A stretch of DNA of 64,000 nt from Myxococcus qinghaiensis. GTDB lineage: Bacteria; Myxococcota; Myxococcia; Myxococcales; Myxococcaceae. The notes under the pieces were generated by a model that saw only the letters and a list, made by a program, of their open reading frames with translations, searched no databases and was not told where the DNA came from. This document shows, in pieces, positions 53,390 to 62,545 of the stretch. The translations under genes were made by a program, and so were the position numbers. The first letter of the stretch is position 1, and the number at the start of each line of letters is the position of its first letter. Location: positions 175,606 through 239,605 of the forward strand of contig NZ_JAKCFA010000019.1 of the NCBI RefSeq assembly GCF_024198215.1, in the 5' to 3' direction.

Positions 53390-54193
53390 ATGGCGCGAAA
53401 GAGCAAGACGCCCCGCTGGCTGGAGGCGGCGCGGCGCAGGGACGCGGAGGCCGCCGAGGACGGACGCTCGGACTGGCTGGCGCGCGCCCTGGGGCGGGCC
53501 GGGGTGCTGCCTCGGGTGGAGGCGGAGGCGGCGATTCGCGCGGGGCGGGTGGAGGTGGAGGGACGCGTGGAGCTGGAGCCCTTCGCGCCGGTGCGTCCTG
53601 GTGGGGTGGTGCGCGTGGATGGGCGGGAGTGCTCACTCGCGGCGTCGACGCGGGTGTTGATGTTCCACAAGCCGGCGGGGCCGGTGGTGCACGGCTCGGA
53701 CCCGGAGGGCGTGGGCACGGTGTTCGAGCGCTTGCGCGCGGTGCTGCCCGAGTCCCTGCTCGGCTTCGAGTGGTACGCGGTGGGGAGGTTGGACCGTGAC
53801 ACCACGGGGCTGTTGTTCTTCACGAACGACGAGCGCTTCGTGCGGCACGGCACGGCCCCGGAGACGCATCTGCCCAAGCGCTACGTGGCGCGCGTGTCGG
53901 GGCGGCCGGGCCCCGCGGCGCTCCAGCGGCTGCGAGAGGGCGTGGAGCTGGAGGATGGACTCACGCGGCCGGCGGAGGCTCGGCTGCGCGAGCCCGACGT
54001 GGTGGAGCTGACGCTGACGGAAGGGCGGCACCACCAGGTGAAGCGGATGCTGGCGGCCGTGGGCCATCCGGTGCTCACGCTGCACCGGGAGGCCGTGGGC
54101 ACCGTGGTGCTGGACGTGGCCGAGGGCACGTGGCGCGCGCTGCGGGACGACGAGGTCTCCAAGGGACTGGGCTTTCGTCCGGAGGAGCCCTGA
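53390..54193 (+). CDS. Pseudouridine synthase, RsuA/RluB/E/F family
   Basis: 267 residues from the ATG at 53390. An N-terminal S4 RNA-binding domain (RAGVLPRVEAEAAIRAGRVE) is followed by the catalytic domain with the nucleophilic Asp in GRLDRDTTGLLFFTND and the C-terminal EGRHHQVKRMLAAVGHPV. It isomerises a specific uridine in rRNA; whether 16S or 23S is not decidable here. A basic N-terminus (MARKSKTPRW) precedes the S4 domain. Convergent with the hydrolase gene, four bases apart. Confidence 0.92.
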   Translation: MARKSKTPRWLEAARRRDAEAAEDGRSDWLARALGRAGVLPRVEAEAAIRAGRVEVEGRVELEPFAPVRPGGVVRVDGRECSLAASTRVLMFHKPAGPVVHGSDPEGVGTVFERLRAVLPESLLGFEWYAVGRLDRDTTGLLFFTNDERFVRHGTAPETHLPKRYVARVSGRPGPAALQRLREGVELEDGLTRPAEARLREPDVVELTLTEGRHHQVKRMLAAVGHPVLTLHREAVGTVVLDVAEGTWRALRDDEVSKGLGFRPEEP

Positions 54194-54197
54194 TTGT

Positions 54198-54779
54198 CTA
54201 CGGTGTGGGGCGCGTGCCGAAGCGTGACAGCAACGCCTCCAGCACGGCGGGCTCACGCGGGTTGTTGAAGTGCCGTCCGCCCGGGACGACGATGACTTCA
54301 GCGCCGAGTCGCTCCTCCCAGAGCTGGCGATTGCGGCGCCAGTCGGAGGTGAACGGGTCTCCATCCGAGAGCACCACGACGCAGTGGCCCAGCGCGGCGC
54401 GGACGCGCGCGAAGTCGATGGGCGTGTCGAGCCACGGCTGCAGCGAGCCCCAGGTCTTGTCCACCTCGAACCAGCCCGCGACGAGCACGGCGCCCTCCAC
54501 GCGGTGGCCCTCGGGCATCTGTGCGAGGTAGCGGAGGATGGTCTGACAGCCCACGCTGTGGCCCAGGAACACCGTGGACGGCGGAGGCACTGGCCCCAGG
54601 GCCTGTGTGAGCGCGGAGCCCCAGCCTTCGATGGTGGGTGTCCCCGGCTCGGGCATGTCCAGCGTGCGGATGGAGTCGAAGGGCGCCGGAGGTTGGCGCA
54701 GCTGCTCCTCGAGCCAGGGATAGAAGTCGGTGTCCGGACGTCCTGCCCAGCGGTGCACGATGACGAGGGAGCGGCTCAT
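54198..54779 (-). CDS. Alpha/beta hydrolase, RBBP9/YdeN family
   Basis: 193 residues from the ATG at 54779. The opening LVIVHRWAGRPDTDFYPWLE is the family's characteristic start, and the nucleophile elbow is FLGHSVGCQT (Ser). A catalytic Asp (VVLSDGDPFTSD) and His (VVPGGRHFNNP) follow. RBBP9/YdeN proteins are small serine hydrolases of mostly unknown substrate. It starts 16 bp after the class IV aminotransferase stop and is the last gene of the chorismate-using operon, although a role there is not known. Confidence 0.85.
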   Translation of the reverse strand: MSRSLVIVHRWAGRPDTDFYPWLEEQLRQPPAPFDSIRTLDMPEPGTPTIEGWGSALTQALGPVPPPSTVFLGHSVGCQTILRYLAQMPEGHRVEGAVLVAGWFEVDKTWGSLQPWLDTPIDFARVRAALGHCVVVLSDGDPFTSDWRRNRQLWEERLGAEVIVVPGGRHFNNPREPAVLEALLSRFGTRPTP

Positions 54780-54795
54780 GGCCGCCCAGTCTGCC

Positions 54796-55620
54796 TCAAC
54801 CCTCGCGCGACGCCATGGCCAGGACGTGCTGCCGGATTCGCGCCGCCAGTGACAGGCTGTCGGGCAGTGCGCGGCCGAGCAGCTTCGGCACACCCGTGGC
54901 CAGCACCGCGGAGTTGGTGAAGACACACGCCCGCGCCTCAGGGAGCCGCGTCAGTGGAATGACGTCTTCGCGCACGGGCATGTCGTCGATGTGGCCCGAG
55001 TCCAGGAGCACCGCGCGGATGATGCCCGGCAGGCACGGCGCATCCAGCGGCGGTGTGACGAGCGCGCCGTCCAGGAGCACGAAGAGGTTCGCGGTGGGCA
55101 GCTCGCACGCGTGTCCCACGTCATTGGCCAGCACAGGGGAGTGCTGCATGAGCGAGAACTGGCGGAAGTACGACAGGCCCTTGTGGTTCGGCAGGGGCTC
55201 ACCGTGTCGGTAGGCGCCGGCCTCCACTGTGTCCACGGCGCGCCCCTCACGCTGGAGTCGCTCCGCGTCCGGCGCGGGAGGCCGGAAGGTGAGCAGGAGC
55301 CGACCATCGCTCGCGGTGAGCTTGCCGATGCCCGTGAAGCGCGGGCCGAGCGCGGAGGTGGATTCAACGCAGCGACGAAGGGACTCCCTCACGGCGTCGG
55401 GGTGGAGCAGCTCGGACGGCGGCGCGCGGACGGCCTCGGGAAATGCGGCGAGGCTCTCGGTGAGCCGTCGCAGGTGCCGCGCGAGGAAGAGGGGAACTCC
55501 GTCGTCGATTCGGAAGGTGGTGAAGAAGCCCGCGCCGAAGAAGAAGCCCTGGGCGAAGTCGTGCAGGGGGAGGTCTTCCCAGCGCCGCACCTCACCATTC
55601 ACCGCCACCGTGGAGAACAT
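54796..55620 (-). CDS. Class IV aminotransferase / aminodeoxychorismate lyase-like (PabC)
   Basis: 274 residues, fold-type IV PLP enzyme. The PLP lysine is K147 in LPNHKGLSYFRQ, with the N-terminal GEVRRWEDLPLHDFAQGFFF and the C-terminal FTNSAVLATGVPKLL typical of the PabC/branched-chain group. It follows the amidotransferase gene by 23 bp, so in this operon its expected job is removal of pyruvate from aminodeoxychorismate to give 4-aminobenzoate. A D-amino acid or branched-chain aminotransferase is the alternative. The context of component I and II genes favours PabC. Confidence 0.85.
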   Translation of the reverse strand: MFSTVAVNGEVRRWEDLPLHDFAQGFFFGAGFFTTFRIDDGVPLFLARHLRRLTESLAAFPEAVRAPPSELLHPDAVRESLRRCVESTSALGPRFTGIGKLTASDGRLLLTFRPPAPDAERLQREGRAVDTVEAGAYRHGEPLPNHKGLSYFRQFSLMQHSPVLANDVGHACELPTANLFVLLDGALVTPPLDAPCLPGIIRAVLLDSGHIDDMPVREDVIPLTRLPEARACVFTNSAVLATGVPKLLGRALPDSLSLAARIRQHVLAMASREG

Positions 55621-55643
55621 GCGTGCGGGCTCCGTCTCGTGCT

Positions 55644-56213
55644 TCAGCGCCGAGCTGCAAGGAAGTTGGCGAGCAACCGGGGACCGTGCGTCGTGAGGAA
55701 CGACTCGGGATGGAACTGCACGCCCTCCAGCCCAGGCAGCTCCCGGTGACGCATGCCCATGATGAGCCCTTCGTGCCAGGCCGTCACCTCCAGGCAGTCC
55801 GGGAGTCCTTCTCGCTCCACTACGAGCGAGTGATAGCGCGCAGCCGTGAAGGGCCTGGGCAGCCCGTGAAAGACGCCCTGCTCCGCGTGCTCGACTTCCG
55901 CCGTCTTGCCGTGGACGGGCACGGGCGCGCGCACCACCTTCGCGCCGAACACCTGCCCCAGGCACTGGTGTCCCAGACACACGCCGAGCAGGGGCACGCG
56001 TCCGCCAAAGGCGCGGATGACGTCCAGCGAGATGCCCGCGTCCTCGGGCGTGCCAGGGCCGGGAGAGATGACGATGCGCTCGGGCTGGAGTGCTTCGATG
56101 TCGGCCACGGTGAGGGCGTCGTTGCGAACCACCTTCACGCGTGCGCCCTGGGCCCCGAGCGCCTGGACGAGGTTGAAGGTGAACGAGTCGAAGTTGTCGA
56201 TGAGGAGAATCAT
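55644..56213 (-). CDS. pabA: Glutamine amidotransferase, anthranilate/aminodeoxychorismate synthase component II
   Basis: 189 residues of a class I glutaminase. The nucleophile is C79 in LLGVCLGHQCLG, and the His-Glu pair is in VQFHPESFLT. The opening LIDNFDSFTFNLVQALG and VISPGPGTPEDAG are specific to TrpG/PabA. It supplies ammonia from glutamine to component I. It overlaps component I's stop by ATGA and could be shared between folate and tryptophan synthesis, as in Bacillus. The symbol pabA is used because of the PabC-like gene next door; trpG is equally possible from sequence alone. Confidence 0.92.
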   Translation of the reverse strand: MILLIDNFDSFTFNLVQALGAQGARVKVVRNDALTVADIEALQPERIVISPGPGTPEDAGISLDVIRAFGGRVPLLGVCLGHQCLGQVFGAKVVRAPVPVHGKTAEVEHAEQGVFHGLPRPFTAARYHSLVVEREGLPDCLEVTAWHEGLIMGMRHRELPGLEGVQFHPESFLTTHGPRLLANFLAARR

Positions 56214-57655
56214 CGCGCGCCTCCGCTCGCGGAGAGGGCGAGGAGCTGTGAGCGCGCCTTGTTGAGCGTCTCCTTGTACTCCTGGCGCGGCTGCGAGTCG
56301 TGGACGATGCCGCCACCCACCTGTGCGTAGGCTTTGCCGTCCTTCACGAGCAGCGTGCGGATGACGATGTTCAGGTCCAGGTCACCGGTAAAGGACACAT
56401 AGCCGAGCGAGCCGGTGTAGAGGCCCCGCGCGTGAGGCTCCAGCTCCGTGATGAGCTGCATGGTGCGAATCTTCGGCACGCCGGTAATCGTTCCACCAGG
56501 AAAAAGCGCGCCCACCACGTCGAGCGGCTCGATGCCCGGAGCGAGCTGCCCTGTCACCTCGGACTCGATGTGGAGGACATGGGCGTACTCGACGATTTCC
56601 ATCAGCTTCGTGACTTCGACGGAGCCGTACGCGCAGACGCGTCCCAAATCGTTGCGCTCCAGGTCCACGAGCATCGCGTGCTCGGCGAGCTCCTTCTCGT
56701 TGGTGCGCAGCTCGTGGACGAAGCGGGCGTCCTCCTCGGGCGTGCCTCTGCGACGGGTGCCGGCGATGGGGCGGGTGATGGCGCGGCCCTGCTCCACGCG
56801 GACCAGTCGCTCCGGCGAAGCGCTCACGATGTGGAAGCCGTCGCCTTCGAGGTAGCTGGCGAAGTGGACGGGGTTCGTGGCGGAGAGCGTCTCGTAGAGC
56901 GCGAGCGGTTCGCCTGGGAAGTCGACCTCCAGGCGCTGGGAGAGGTTGACCTGATACGTGTCTCCAGCGCGGATGTACTCGCGCACGCGCTCCACCGCGT
57001 CCAGATAACCCTGCTGCGTGAAGTTGGAGCGGGGCTCCACGGTGGAGGTGCTCGGTGGTGACGGAGGCACCGTGGGGACGGCGCGAAGCACGTGGGCTTC
57101 GAGCGCATCCAGTCGTCGTGAACAGTCCTCCCAGTCGGAGCCCGTGGCGATGGCGAGCAGGTGTCCTTCGAGGTGGTCCACCGCGAGGAAGGTGTCCACG
57201 AAGGACAGGGCGATGTCCGGCACCTTCAGGTCATCGTGCGGATGTCGCGGGAGCTTCTCGAAGTAGTGATTGGCCTCGTAGGCGAAGAAGCCCACCGCGC
57301 CGCCGACGAAGAGGGGCAGCCCCGGCAGCCGCACGCCGCGCCACCGCTTGAACAGAGCGCGGAGGATGTCCAGCGGAGGGCCTGCCTGGAGTGCGTCGTT
57401 GATGAAGCCCTGGTCTCCCTTGGCGGAGAAGCGGAGGAACGGCTGCGAGCCCAGGAAGGAGTAGCGCCCTTCCTCGCTGACGCGGGTGCTCTCCAGGAGG
57501 AACCGATGTCCGGGGGGGAGGGCGCGCAGCAGGTCCACGGGACGCAGGGCGCCCGGCTCCAACCGTCGGACCACGGGGACTTGATTGAAGCCCTGGGCCA
57601 CGAGCGCATCGAAGCGCGCTCGGTCCAGCGGAGGTGGAAGCGGCCGGGTACTCAT
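56210..57655 (-). CDS. Anthranilate/aminodeoxychorismate synthase component I
   Basis: 481 residues of the chorismate-binding family. Two features point toward anthranilate synthase (TrpE): the PIAGT motif at 296-300, where aminodeoxychorismate synthases of the E. coli type have PIKGT, and the tryptophan-binding LLES motif (53-56) followed by RYSFLG. The neighbours (shared glutaminase and a PabC-like enzyme) instead suggest PabB. Other signatures are GDTYQVNLSQRLEV, ELAEHAMLVDLERNDLGRV and AGGGIVHDS-type QVGGGIVHDSQ. The reaction is therefore either chorismate to anthranilate or to 4-amino-4-deoxychorismate. It overlaps component II by ATGA. The promoter must lie in the 45 bp before it or upstream in the nuclease operon. 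Confidence 0.9.
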   Translation of the reverse strand: MSTRPLPPPLDRARFDALVAQGFNQVPVVRRLEPGALRPVDLLRALPPGHRFLLESTRVSEEGRYSFLGSQPFLRFSAKGDQGFINDALQAGPPLDILRALFKRWRGVRLPGLPLFVGGAVGFFAYEANHYFEKLPRHPHDDLKVPDIALSFVDTFLAVDHLEGHLLAIATGSDWEDCSRRLDALEAHVLRAVPTVPPSPPSTSTVEPRSNFTQQGYLDAVERVREYIRAGDTYQVNLSQRLEVDFPGEPLALYETLSATNPVHFASYLEGDGFHIVSASPERLVRVEQGRAITRPIAGTRRRGTPEEDARFVHELRTNEKELAEHAMLVDLERNDLGRVCAYGSVEVTKLMEIVEYAHVLHIESEVTGQLAPGIEPLDVVGALFPGGTITGVPKIRTMQLITELEPHARGLYTGSLGYVSFTGDLDLNIVIRTLLVKDGKAYAQVGGGIVHDSQPRQEYKETLNKARSQLLALSASGGAR

Positions 57656-57700
57656 TCCGGGGCGCTTCCTAGCAGGAAGTCGCGGGTCCTTCTCGGGACT

Positions 57701-60700
57701 TCAGTTCGTCCCAGTGGGCCTGGCCGGACTGGTGGGGGGCGAGTGTTGCTCCCGTGTCTGGCGAGCGAACCGGAGAATCTCGTCCTCGGAGAGCTGGTCG
57801 GTGCGCATGACGGAGCGGTCGGCCTTGAGTTGCTGCACCTTGCCTTCGCGCAGCACATGGAACTGTCCTGGCTTCTGCCCGGGGAGCTTGGCTTCGGCAT
57901 CCACGCGGGCCTCGGCGAACATGGGTTTCACCTTCCGGATGGCGTTGTCTTCCTTCACCCGCCCCACGCACCAGGTGCGCACGTTCTCCCGGCACTTGTA
58001 GTCCAGGTCTCCGGGGCTCTGCGTGGCGAGCATGATGCCGACACCCGCCGAGCGCGCTCGCTTGAGCAGGCTCTCCATGGGCTCCTTGGTCGCGGGCTTG
58101 CTCGTCGCGGGCAGGTACAGGTCCGCCTCGTCGAAGAGGAGCACGGCCTGAAGCTGGGGCGAGGGGTGCTGACTGGCCCAGCGGTGGGTCTCCAGCAGGA
58201 GCTGGGACACCCAGAAGAGGACGCGCGGATTGTCGCCGAGGAACTTCGTGCTGATGATGCTCAGTCGCGTGCGCCCGGGGATGCCGTGCACGCCACGTCC
58301 GAGCAGTTCGTCCAAGTCGAGCCGCTCGCCCCCCGAGGTCAGCAGTGAGCGCAGGTTGATGCGCAACACGCTGAGGTCCTGCGAGAGCTTCGCGAAGATC
58401 TTCGGGTTGATCCCATCCGTGGCCTCCAGGAGCGCGGGGTCCTGCGAGGTGACGAACTGCTGGATGAGCTCCAGGGTGACTTCCTTGCCGAAGGACTGGC
58501 TCATCAGCAGGCGGAGCGCCTGGGCGAGCAGGGCCTTCGCGGCCTTGTCATTGGGGCTGGTGCGATAGTCGAGCATCCCGGCGATGGCATCCGCTGCTTG
58601 CTGGACGCCCTGCTCCCGCTCTTCGGCGGGCAAGGTCTCCATGCCGTGAGGGACGATGGGAATGGCCAGGGGTCTGCCGTCCGAGCGCCCCGGCGTATAG
58701 AGCGCCACGTCCACGCGCTCGCGCAGCAGCCGGCGCCGCTCCTTGAGCACGGCGTCTTCCAGCGGCTCGTCCCAGGACTCGGGGCGGGCGTAGGTGGCGA
58801 GGTCGCCCTTCCTGTCGATGAGGATGACGGGGATGCCGCGCAGCAGGAGCTGCTCCAGGATGTTGAGCGCGAGCGTCGTCTTGCCGCTGCCCGAGCCACC
58901 CAGGAACGCGCTGTGCCGTGTCAGCTCCGAAGGGTCGATGGAGATGGGCTGCGTGAGGAGCCCTTCAGAGGCGCCTATCCCCAACGGGCCCGTGAGCACC
59001 TCGCGAGGAGCCGGGGGGGCGGCTGCGTGAGAGCCCGGCATTCCTGACGCGGAAGTGACGCGAGGCGCTGAGGTACCGGAGGCGGGAGTGCCCCGAGCTA
59101 CCGGAGTGCCGGATGGAGGAGTGACCCGCGCCACCGGAGTACCTGCCGGAGGAGTGACCCGAGCCACCGGCGTGCCTGATGCGGGAGTGGGGCGAGGCTT
59201 CCGCGTGAGCCCCCCGGGAACAGGAGGGCCGGATGGCTGCGCGGCGGGTCGGCTCTCGTGCCCCGTCAACAGCTCACCCACCGCCTTCATGTTCTGTGTG
59301 GCGCTCTCGGCGTCATCCACGGAGACGGGCGGCTGGCTCGGGGGACGCGGTGCCGTGGAGCTACTGGCTGAACCCGATGAAGCCTTGTCCGAGGTGCGCG
59401 GTGCGGTGGGCGCACTGGCTGGACTCGATGAAGCTTTTTCCTGGGGGCGCGCGTCCGTGGGCGCACGGGAGACTCCCGAACGGGCGGGCTGCGAGGGGGC
59501 TTCGCTCGCTGTGTCGCGAAGCGGTTCCCCGAAGGGTGAAGTCACCGCGCTATCGAAGAACCCGGCCTGCCTGGGGATGAAGCCGTTCTCCGTCCTGGCG
59601 CGGGGTGGCGGGGCAGGGGCAGGGACCTCAGCGCTCTTCGTGACGCGGCTCGCGGGCTCGCCATCTGTCTTGGGACGCGCGGGCCCCGCGGGCGGAGGCG
59701 GGAGCCCGAGCCGCTCCAGTCCGAGGATGTCGCCCATGGACTTCAGTCGCGTGACGGGCCGCGCGGTGCGGCTCCACTCCGCGAGGGCCGCCTGTCCCAC
59801 GTGCTGCGCGCGGAAGTCTCGCAGGGCCGCCAGGTCCCTCAGGTCGCTGTCCCCCAGGACCACGCGCCGCCCACCCTGGCGGAAGAGATGCCCCAGTTGC
59901 TCTTCCACCAGGGTCCCCTTCGTGGCCGGGAACTCGGAGGTCCGCACCAGCACCGGAGTCTTGCCTGCCGCGAGCTTGAGTGCCTCCGCCATCTGGCGCC
60001 CCAGGCCACCGCCCGACGACTTGCGTTCACACAGCGCGAGGATGAGCTTGTTGCCAGACGGGTGGACGCCGACGTCCAGCAAGTCATCACCATTGCGAGT
60101 CTTCACCAGGAAGCGGGGCGAGCCGTTCAGCTCCTCGCTCCCCATCTCGATGGCCCATGCAAGCAGCGCCGTCACGTCGGACGCGTCCTCTGGGAGCTTT
60201 TCCTTGTAGGCGGCGCGGAAAGCGGTCCACGACTGGTCCATGTCGATGCTTGCCGGAACTGTCGTGGAGTCCTTCGTGGTGATACCGCTCGTGCCCCCGG
60301 AGGGAGGGAGCGGGAAGGCGTCTGGGAGACGCTGCAGCTCGATGGCACGCTCGCGATACCGACGGCACGCGTTCAAGACGTCGCGAGCGCGCTGTCCACC
60401 CAGGGCTTCGAAGCCTTCGGGAGGGATGGGGTAGGTGGGCGTGTTGGGGTCGAAGGCCACGCCTCGTTGCTCGTAGAGATAGCGAAGCCTTCGTGCCGCG
60501 ATGTCCCGCGCGGTGCTCGCGGTGACGGTGCGCTCCAGCGTCACGGGCTCCGGGTCGTTTTCGATGCGGTCGACCATGGCGCGCGTCAGCAGGGGCTGCA
60601 TCTTCGCCCAGTAGTCGGAGAGGCAGCAGATGACCACGACAGCCCGGGGGACCTTGCCCGCGACGGCGGCCAGGGTGTTCATCGCCCGGCGGAACGCGTT

Positions 60701-61519
60701 CTCCATCTGCGGGCGCTGGTCGAAGTCACTGATGTCCTCGATCTGGTCCACGCACAGCAGTAGCGCGTGCCCCAGCGCACCCATGAGCCGGCTCAGTTGC
60801 TCGACCATTCGAGCAGGTCCGTCGTCCGACGTGCGGGGAACGAGCTCGCCGATGACCTTGCGGTCCTCGGCCGATATCTCCTCGCAGCGCAACCAGTTGA
60901 AGAGTCGGCGGTTGATGCGGGGGTCCCTGCGCTGGAAGTAGATGAGCGCGCGCAGCAGGTCCACCTCCACGTTCCGGAAGCGCGGATCCGCCAGGAGTTC
61001 GTCCGCGACGGCGCGGACGGTACCGTGCAGTTCATCGTCATCCAAAATCTTCTGCTCATGTTCGATGAGCGGCGCGAAGAGACTGGTGCACTGGCTCATC
61101 AGCGTGTTGGACAGGTGCATCACACCACTGTCGTCGCCGTGGGCCACGTCGTAGGGGTGGTGGTCCAATGAGTCGATGAGGCTGGAGAGGATGTAGCGGT
61201 CGTAGTGCGCGGCATCCACGGTCATCGGCATGTAGCCGGTGAAGCCGCGCTTCTGTCCGTGCGCGTGGTTGCGGAAGGCGCGCACCAGGTGCGTCTTGCC
61301 GCTGCCGGACTCGCCGAGCAGGAGCAGGATTTTGCCCGAGTCGGGAGGGGACGTGGTCGTCGCGCGGTCCAGCAGGCGCTTGAAGGCGCGGCGCGCGGGT
61401 GCGTTGAGCGTCTCCACGTCGAACGGGTCGGGCTGCCAGAGGTACTGGCCCTGTTGGACGCCGCTGAAGACCTCTCCGCTGTCGGAGAGGAAGACCTTGA
61501 GTCGAGGGTCGCTGGACAT
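57701..61519 (-). CDS. Double-ATPase protein: N-terminal AAA-type P-loop plus C-terminal HerA/DUF87-like ATPase
   Basis: 1272 residues from an ATG with AGGAG just upstream. Residues ~30-400 form a P-loop ATPase (Walker A GESGSGKT at 69-76; Walker B LLLCVDQIED near 253-262) of the AAA/KAP-like type. Residues ~430-590 form a separate alpha/beta domain with LLDVGVHPSG ... ALCERKSS that may be a degenerate nuclease-like fold (unproven). A disordered Pro/Ser/Ala linker (~605-850) contains 11-residue repeats. Residues ~855-1255 are a HerA/FtsK-like ATPase (Walker A GGSGSGKT at 874-881; Walker B VLLFDEAD at 1126-1133; ATQSPGD sensor). DNA translocation is the likely activity. It follows the 334-residue gene by 21 bp, third in an operon with a DUF559 nuclease. 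Confidence 0.88.
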   Translation of the reverse strand: MSSDPRLKVFLSDSGEVFSGVQQGQYLWQPDPFDVETLNAPARRAFKRLLDRATTTSPPDSGKILLLLGESGSGKTHLVRAFRNHAHGQKRGFTGYMPMTVDAAHYDRYILSSLIDSLDHHPYDVAHGDDSGVMHLSNTLMSQCTSLFAPLIEHEQKILDDDELHGTVRAVADELLADPRFRNVEVDLLRALIYFQRRDPRINRRLFNWLRCEEISAEDRKVIGELVPRTSDDGPARMVEQLSRLMGALGHALLLCVDQIEDISDFDQRPQMENAFRRAMNTLAAVAGKVPRAVVVICCLSDYWAKMQPLLTRAMVDRIENDPEPVTLERTVTASTARDIAARRLRYLYEQRGVAFDPNTPTYPIPPEGFEALGGQRARDVLNACRRYRERAIELQRLPDAFPLPPSGGTSGITTKDSTTVPASIDMDQSWTAFRAAYKEKLPEDASDVTALLAWAIEMGSEELNGSPRFLVKTRNGDDLLDVGVHPSGNKLILALCERKSSGGGLGRQMAEALKLAAGKTPVLVRTSEFPATKGTLVEEQLGHLFRQGGRRVVLGDSDLRDLAALRDFRAQHVGQAALAEWSRTARPVTRLKSMGDILGLERLGLPPPPAGPARPKTDGEPASRVTKSAEVPAPAPPPRARTENGFIPRQAGFFDSAVTSPFGEPLRDTASEAPSQPARSGVSRAPTDARPQEKASSSPASAPTAPRTSDKASSGSASSSTAPRPPSQPPVSVDDAESATQNMKAVGELLTGHESRPAAQPSGPPVPGGLTRKPRPTPASGTPVARVTPPAGTPVARVTPPSGTPVARGTPASGTSAPRVTSASGMPGSHAAAPPAPREVLTGPLGIGASEGLLTQPISIDPSELTRHSAFLGGSGSGKTTLALNILEQLLLRGIPVILIDRKGDLATYARPESWDEPLEDAVLKERRRLLRERVDVALYTPGRSDGRPLAIPIVPHGMETLPAEEREQGVQQAADAIAGMLDYRTSPNDKAAKALLAQALRLLMSQSFGKEVTLELIQQFVTSQDPALLEATDGINPKIFAKLSQDLSVLRINLRSLLTSGGERLDLDELLGRGVHGIPGRTRLSIISTKFLGDNPRVLFWVSQLLLETHRWASQHPSPQLQAVLLFDEADLYLPATSKPATKEPMESLLKRARSAGVGIMLATQSPGDLDYKCRENVRTWCVGRVKEDNAIRKVKPMFAEARVDAEAKLPGQKPGQFHVLREGKVQQLKADRSVMRTDQLSEDEILRFARQTREQHSPPTSPARPTGTN
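59024..59188 (-). repeat. 33-bp coding tandem repeat, about five units
   Basis: In the linker of the double-ATPase the 11-residue units read TPASGTPVARV, TPPAGTPVARV, TPPSGTPVARG, TPASGTSAPRV and TSASGMPGSHA (residues ~778-832). The first three are nearly identical in DNA, the last two decay. A second, looser repeat of about 55 bp (KASSSPASAPTAPR, KASSGSASSSTAPR) lies near 59370-59450. Confidence 0.8.
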
Positions 61520-61540
61520 GCGCGCTCCTGGAAGGACGAA

Positions 61541-62545
61541 TCAGACGACGACGAAGTGGAAGCTGGCGCCGTAGGAGCGCACCTCGGACTCGGCGACGTC
61601 CGTGGGGTTCATGGCCGAGACGAGGTCGGCGCGAGTCAGCGACAGGCGCTGGGTGCGGTTGGCTTCGAGCAGCGCGGCGTCGAAGGCCTCGCGGTGGGGC
61701 CACTCGGGCTGGAGGGCCTTCCACACGTGGGAGATGAACACCTTGTCGCGGCCGAAGCGCCCGGTGGGCAGGGCTCGAGCCACGGAGAGGACGCGGGTGG
61801 CGAAGTCCTCCTTGCGCGGGGGCGAGGGCTCCGCGTCGCGGGTCGTCGGCGCGGTGGACACGATGGTGGGAACAGCGGGCTGCTCCGGGAGGAACCACTT
61901 GCGCAGGAGTGTGAGGCGCACGGCCTCCGCGTCGGCGCGCGTGGCTCCGGCGACGCGGGCCGTGAGCTGCTCCACGGCTTTACGAGGGTCCTTCACCTCG
62001 GTGCCGAGCAGCTTGCCAAGGAGGTGCGCCTGCACGGCGGCGAGGGAGAAGGGGCGCTCGGTGTCGACGCCGAGCTGTCGCCAGAGGAGCCGGTCTCGGA
62101 GCTGGGGGAGGGACGGGTCTCCCGCGCTCACGGTGGGGTACTGGCGGCCGAGCACCGCGGCGCGCACGCCGTCCGCGTCGGCGAGTCGAGCCAGTACGGC
62201 CTTGGAGGGCGTCAGTTCCAGGCTGTTGGCGAGCAGGTAGGTGGCCTTGAGCTTCTTCCAGGTCAGGCCCTTGGGGAGCTGTTCGAGGCGCAGGAACTGG
62301 AGGACCTGAGTGAGGCCCGCGCTGGTGAGCTCCAGACCCGACTTGTTCTTCTTTGAAACGAGCTGTTCTTGCAGCAGGAGTTCCAGCACGGAGTCGAGGT
62401 GGGCCTTCCACTCGGCGCGGCTGAAGCGGTGTTCCACGAAGGGGCGCAGGGCCTTGTCGAGTTCCGCTCGGGTGCCGGTGCGGTGGGGACGGGGAGCGAG
62501 CCAGGCGAGAGCGAGTCCCGCCAACCGGTTGTCAGCGCTGTCCAT
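61541..62545 (-). CDS. Uncharacterised protein of the nuclease/ATPase operon, winged-helix-like
   Basis: 334 residues, no recognised family. It is soluble and helical; two segments look like winged helix-turn-helix folds: ~25-115 (RAEWKAHLDSVLELLLQEQL then LTSAGLTQVLQFLRLEQLP) and ~250-334 (FATRVLSVARALPTGRFGRD, VFISHVWKAL, LSLTRADLVSAMNP). The middle (~120-230) is helical with a Pro/Thr-rich break. The ATG lies inside the last 14 bp of the upstream nuclease gene, and the double-ATPase gene starts 21 bp after its stop, so it is coupled to both. An adaptor that links DNA or the nuclease to the ATPase is a plausible role, by inference only. Confidence 0.78.
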   Translation of the reverse strand: MDSADNRLAGLALAWLAPRPHRTGTRAELDKALRPFVEHRFSRAEWKAHLDSVLELLLQEQLVSKKNKSGLELTSAGLTQVLQFLRLEQLPKGLTWKKLKATYLLANSLELTPSKAVLARLADADGVRAAVLGRQYPTVSAGDPSLPQLRDRLLWRQLGVDTERPFSLAAVQAHLLGKLLGTEVKDPRKAVEQLTARVAGATRADAEAVRLTLLRKWFLPEQPAVPTIVSTAPTTRDAEPSPPRKEDFATRVLSVARALPTGRFGRDKVFISHVWKALQPEWPHREAFDAALLEANRTQRLSLTRADLVSAMNPTDVAESEVRSYGASFHFVVV

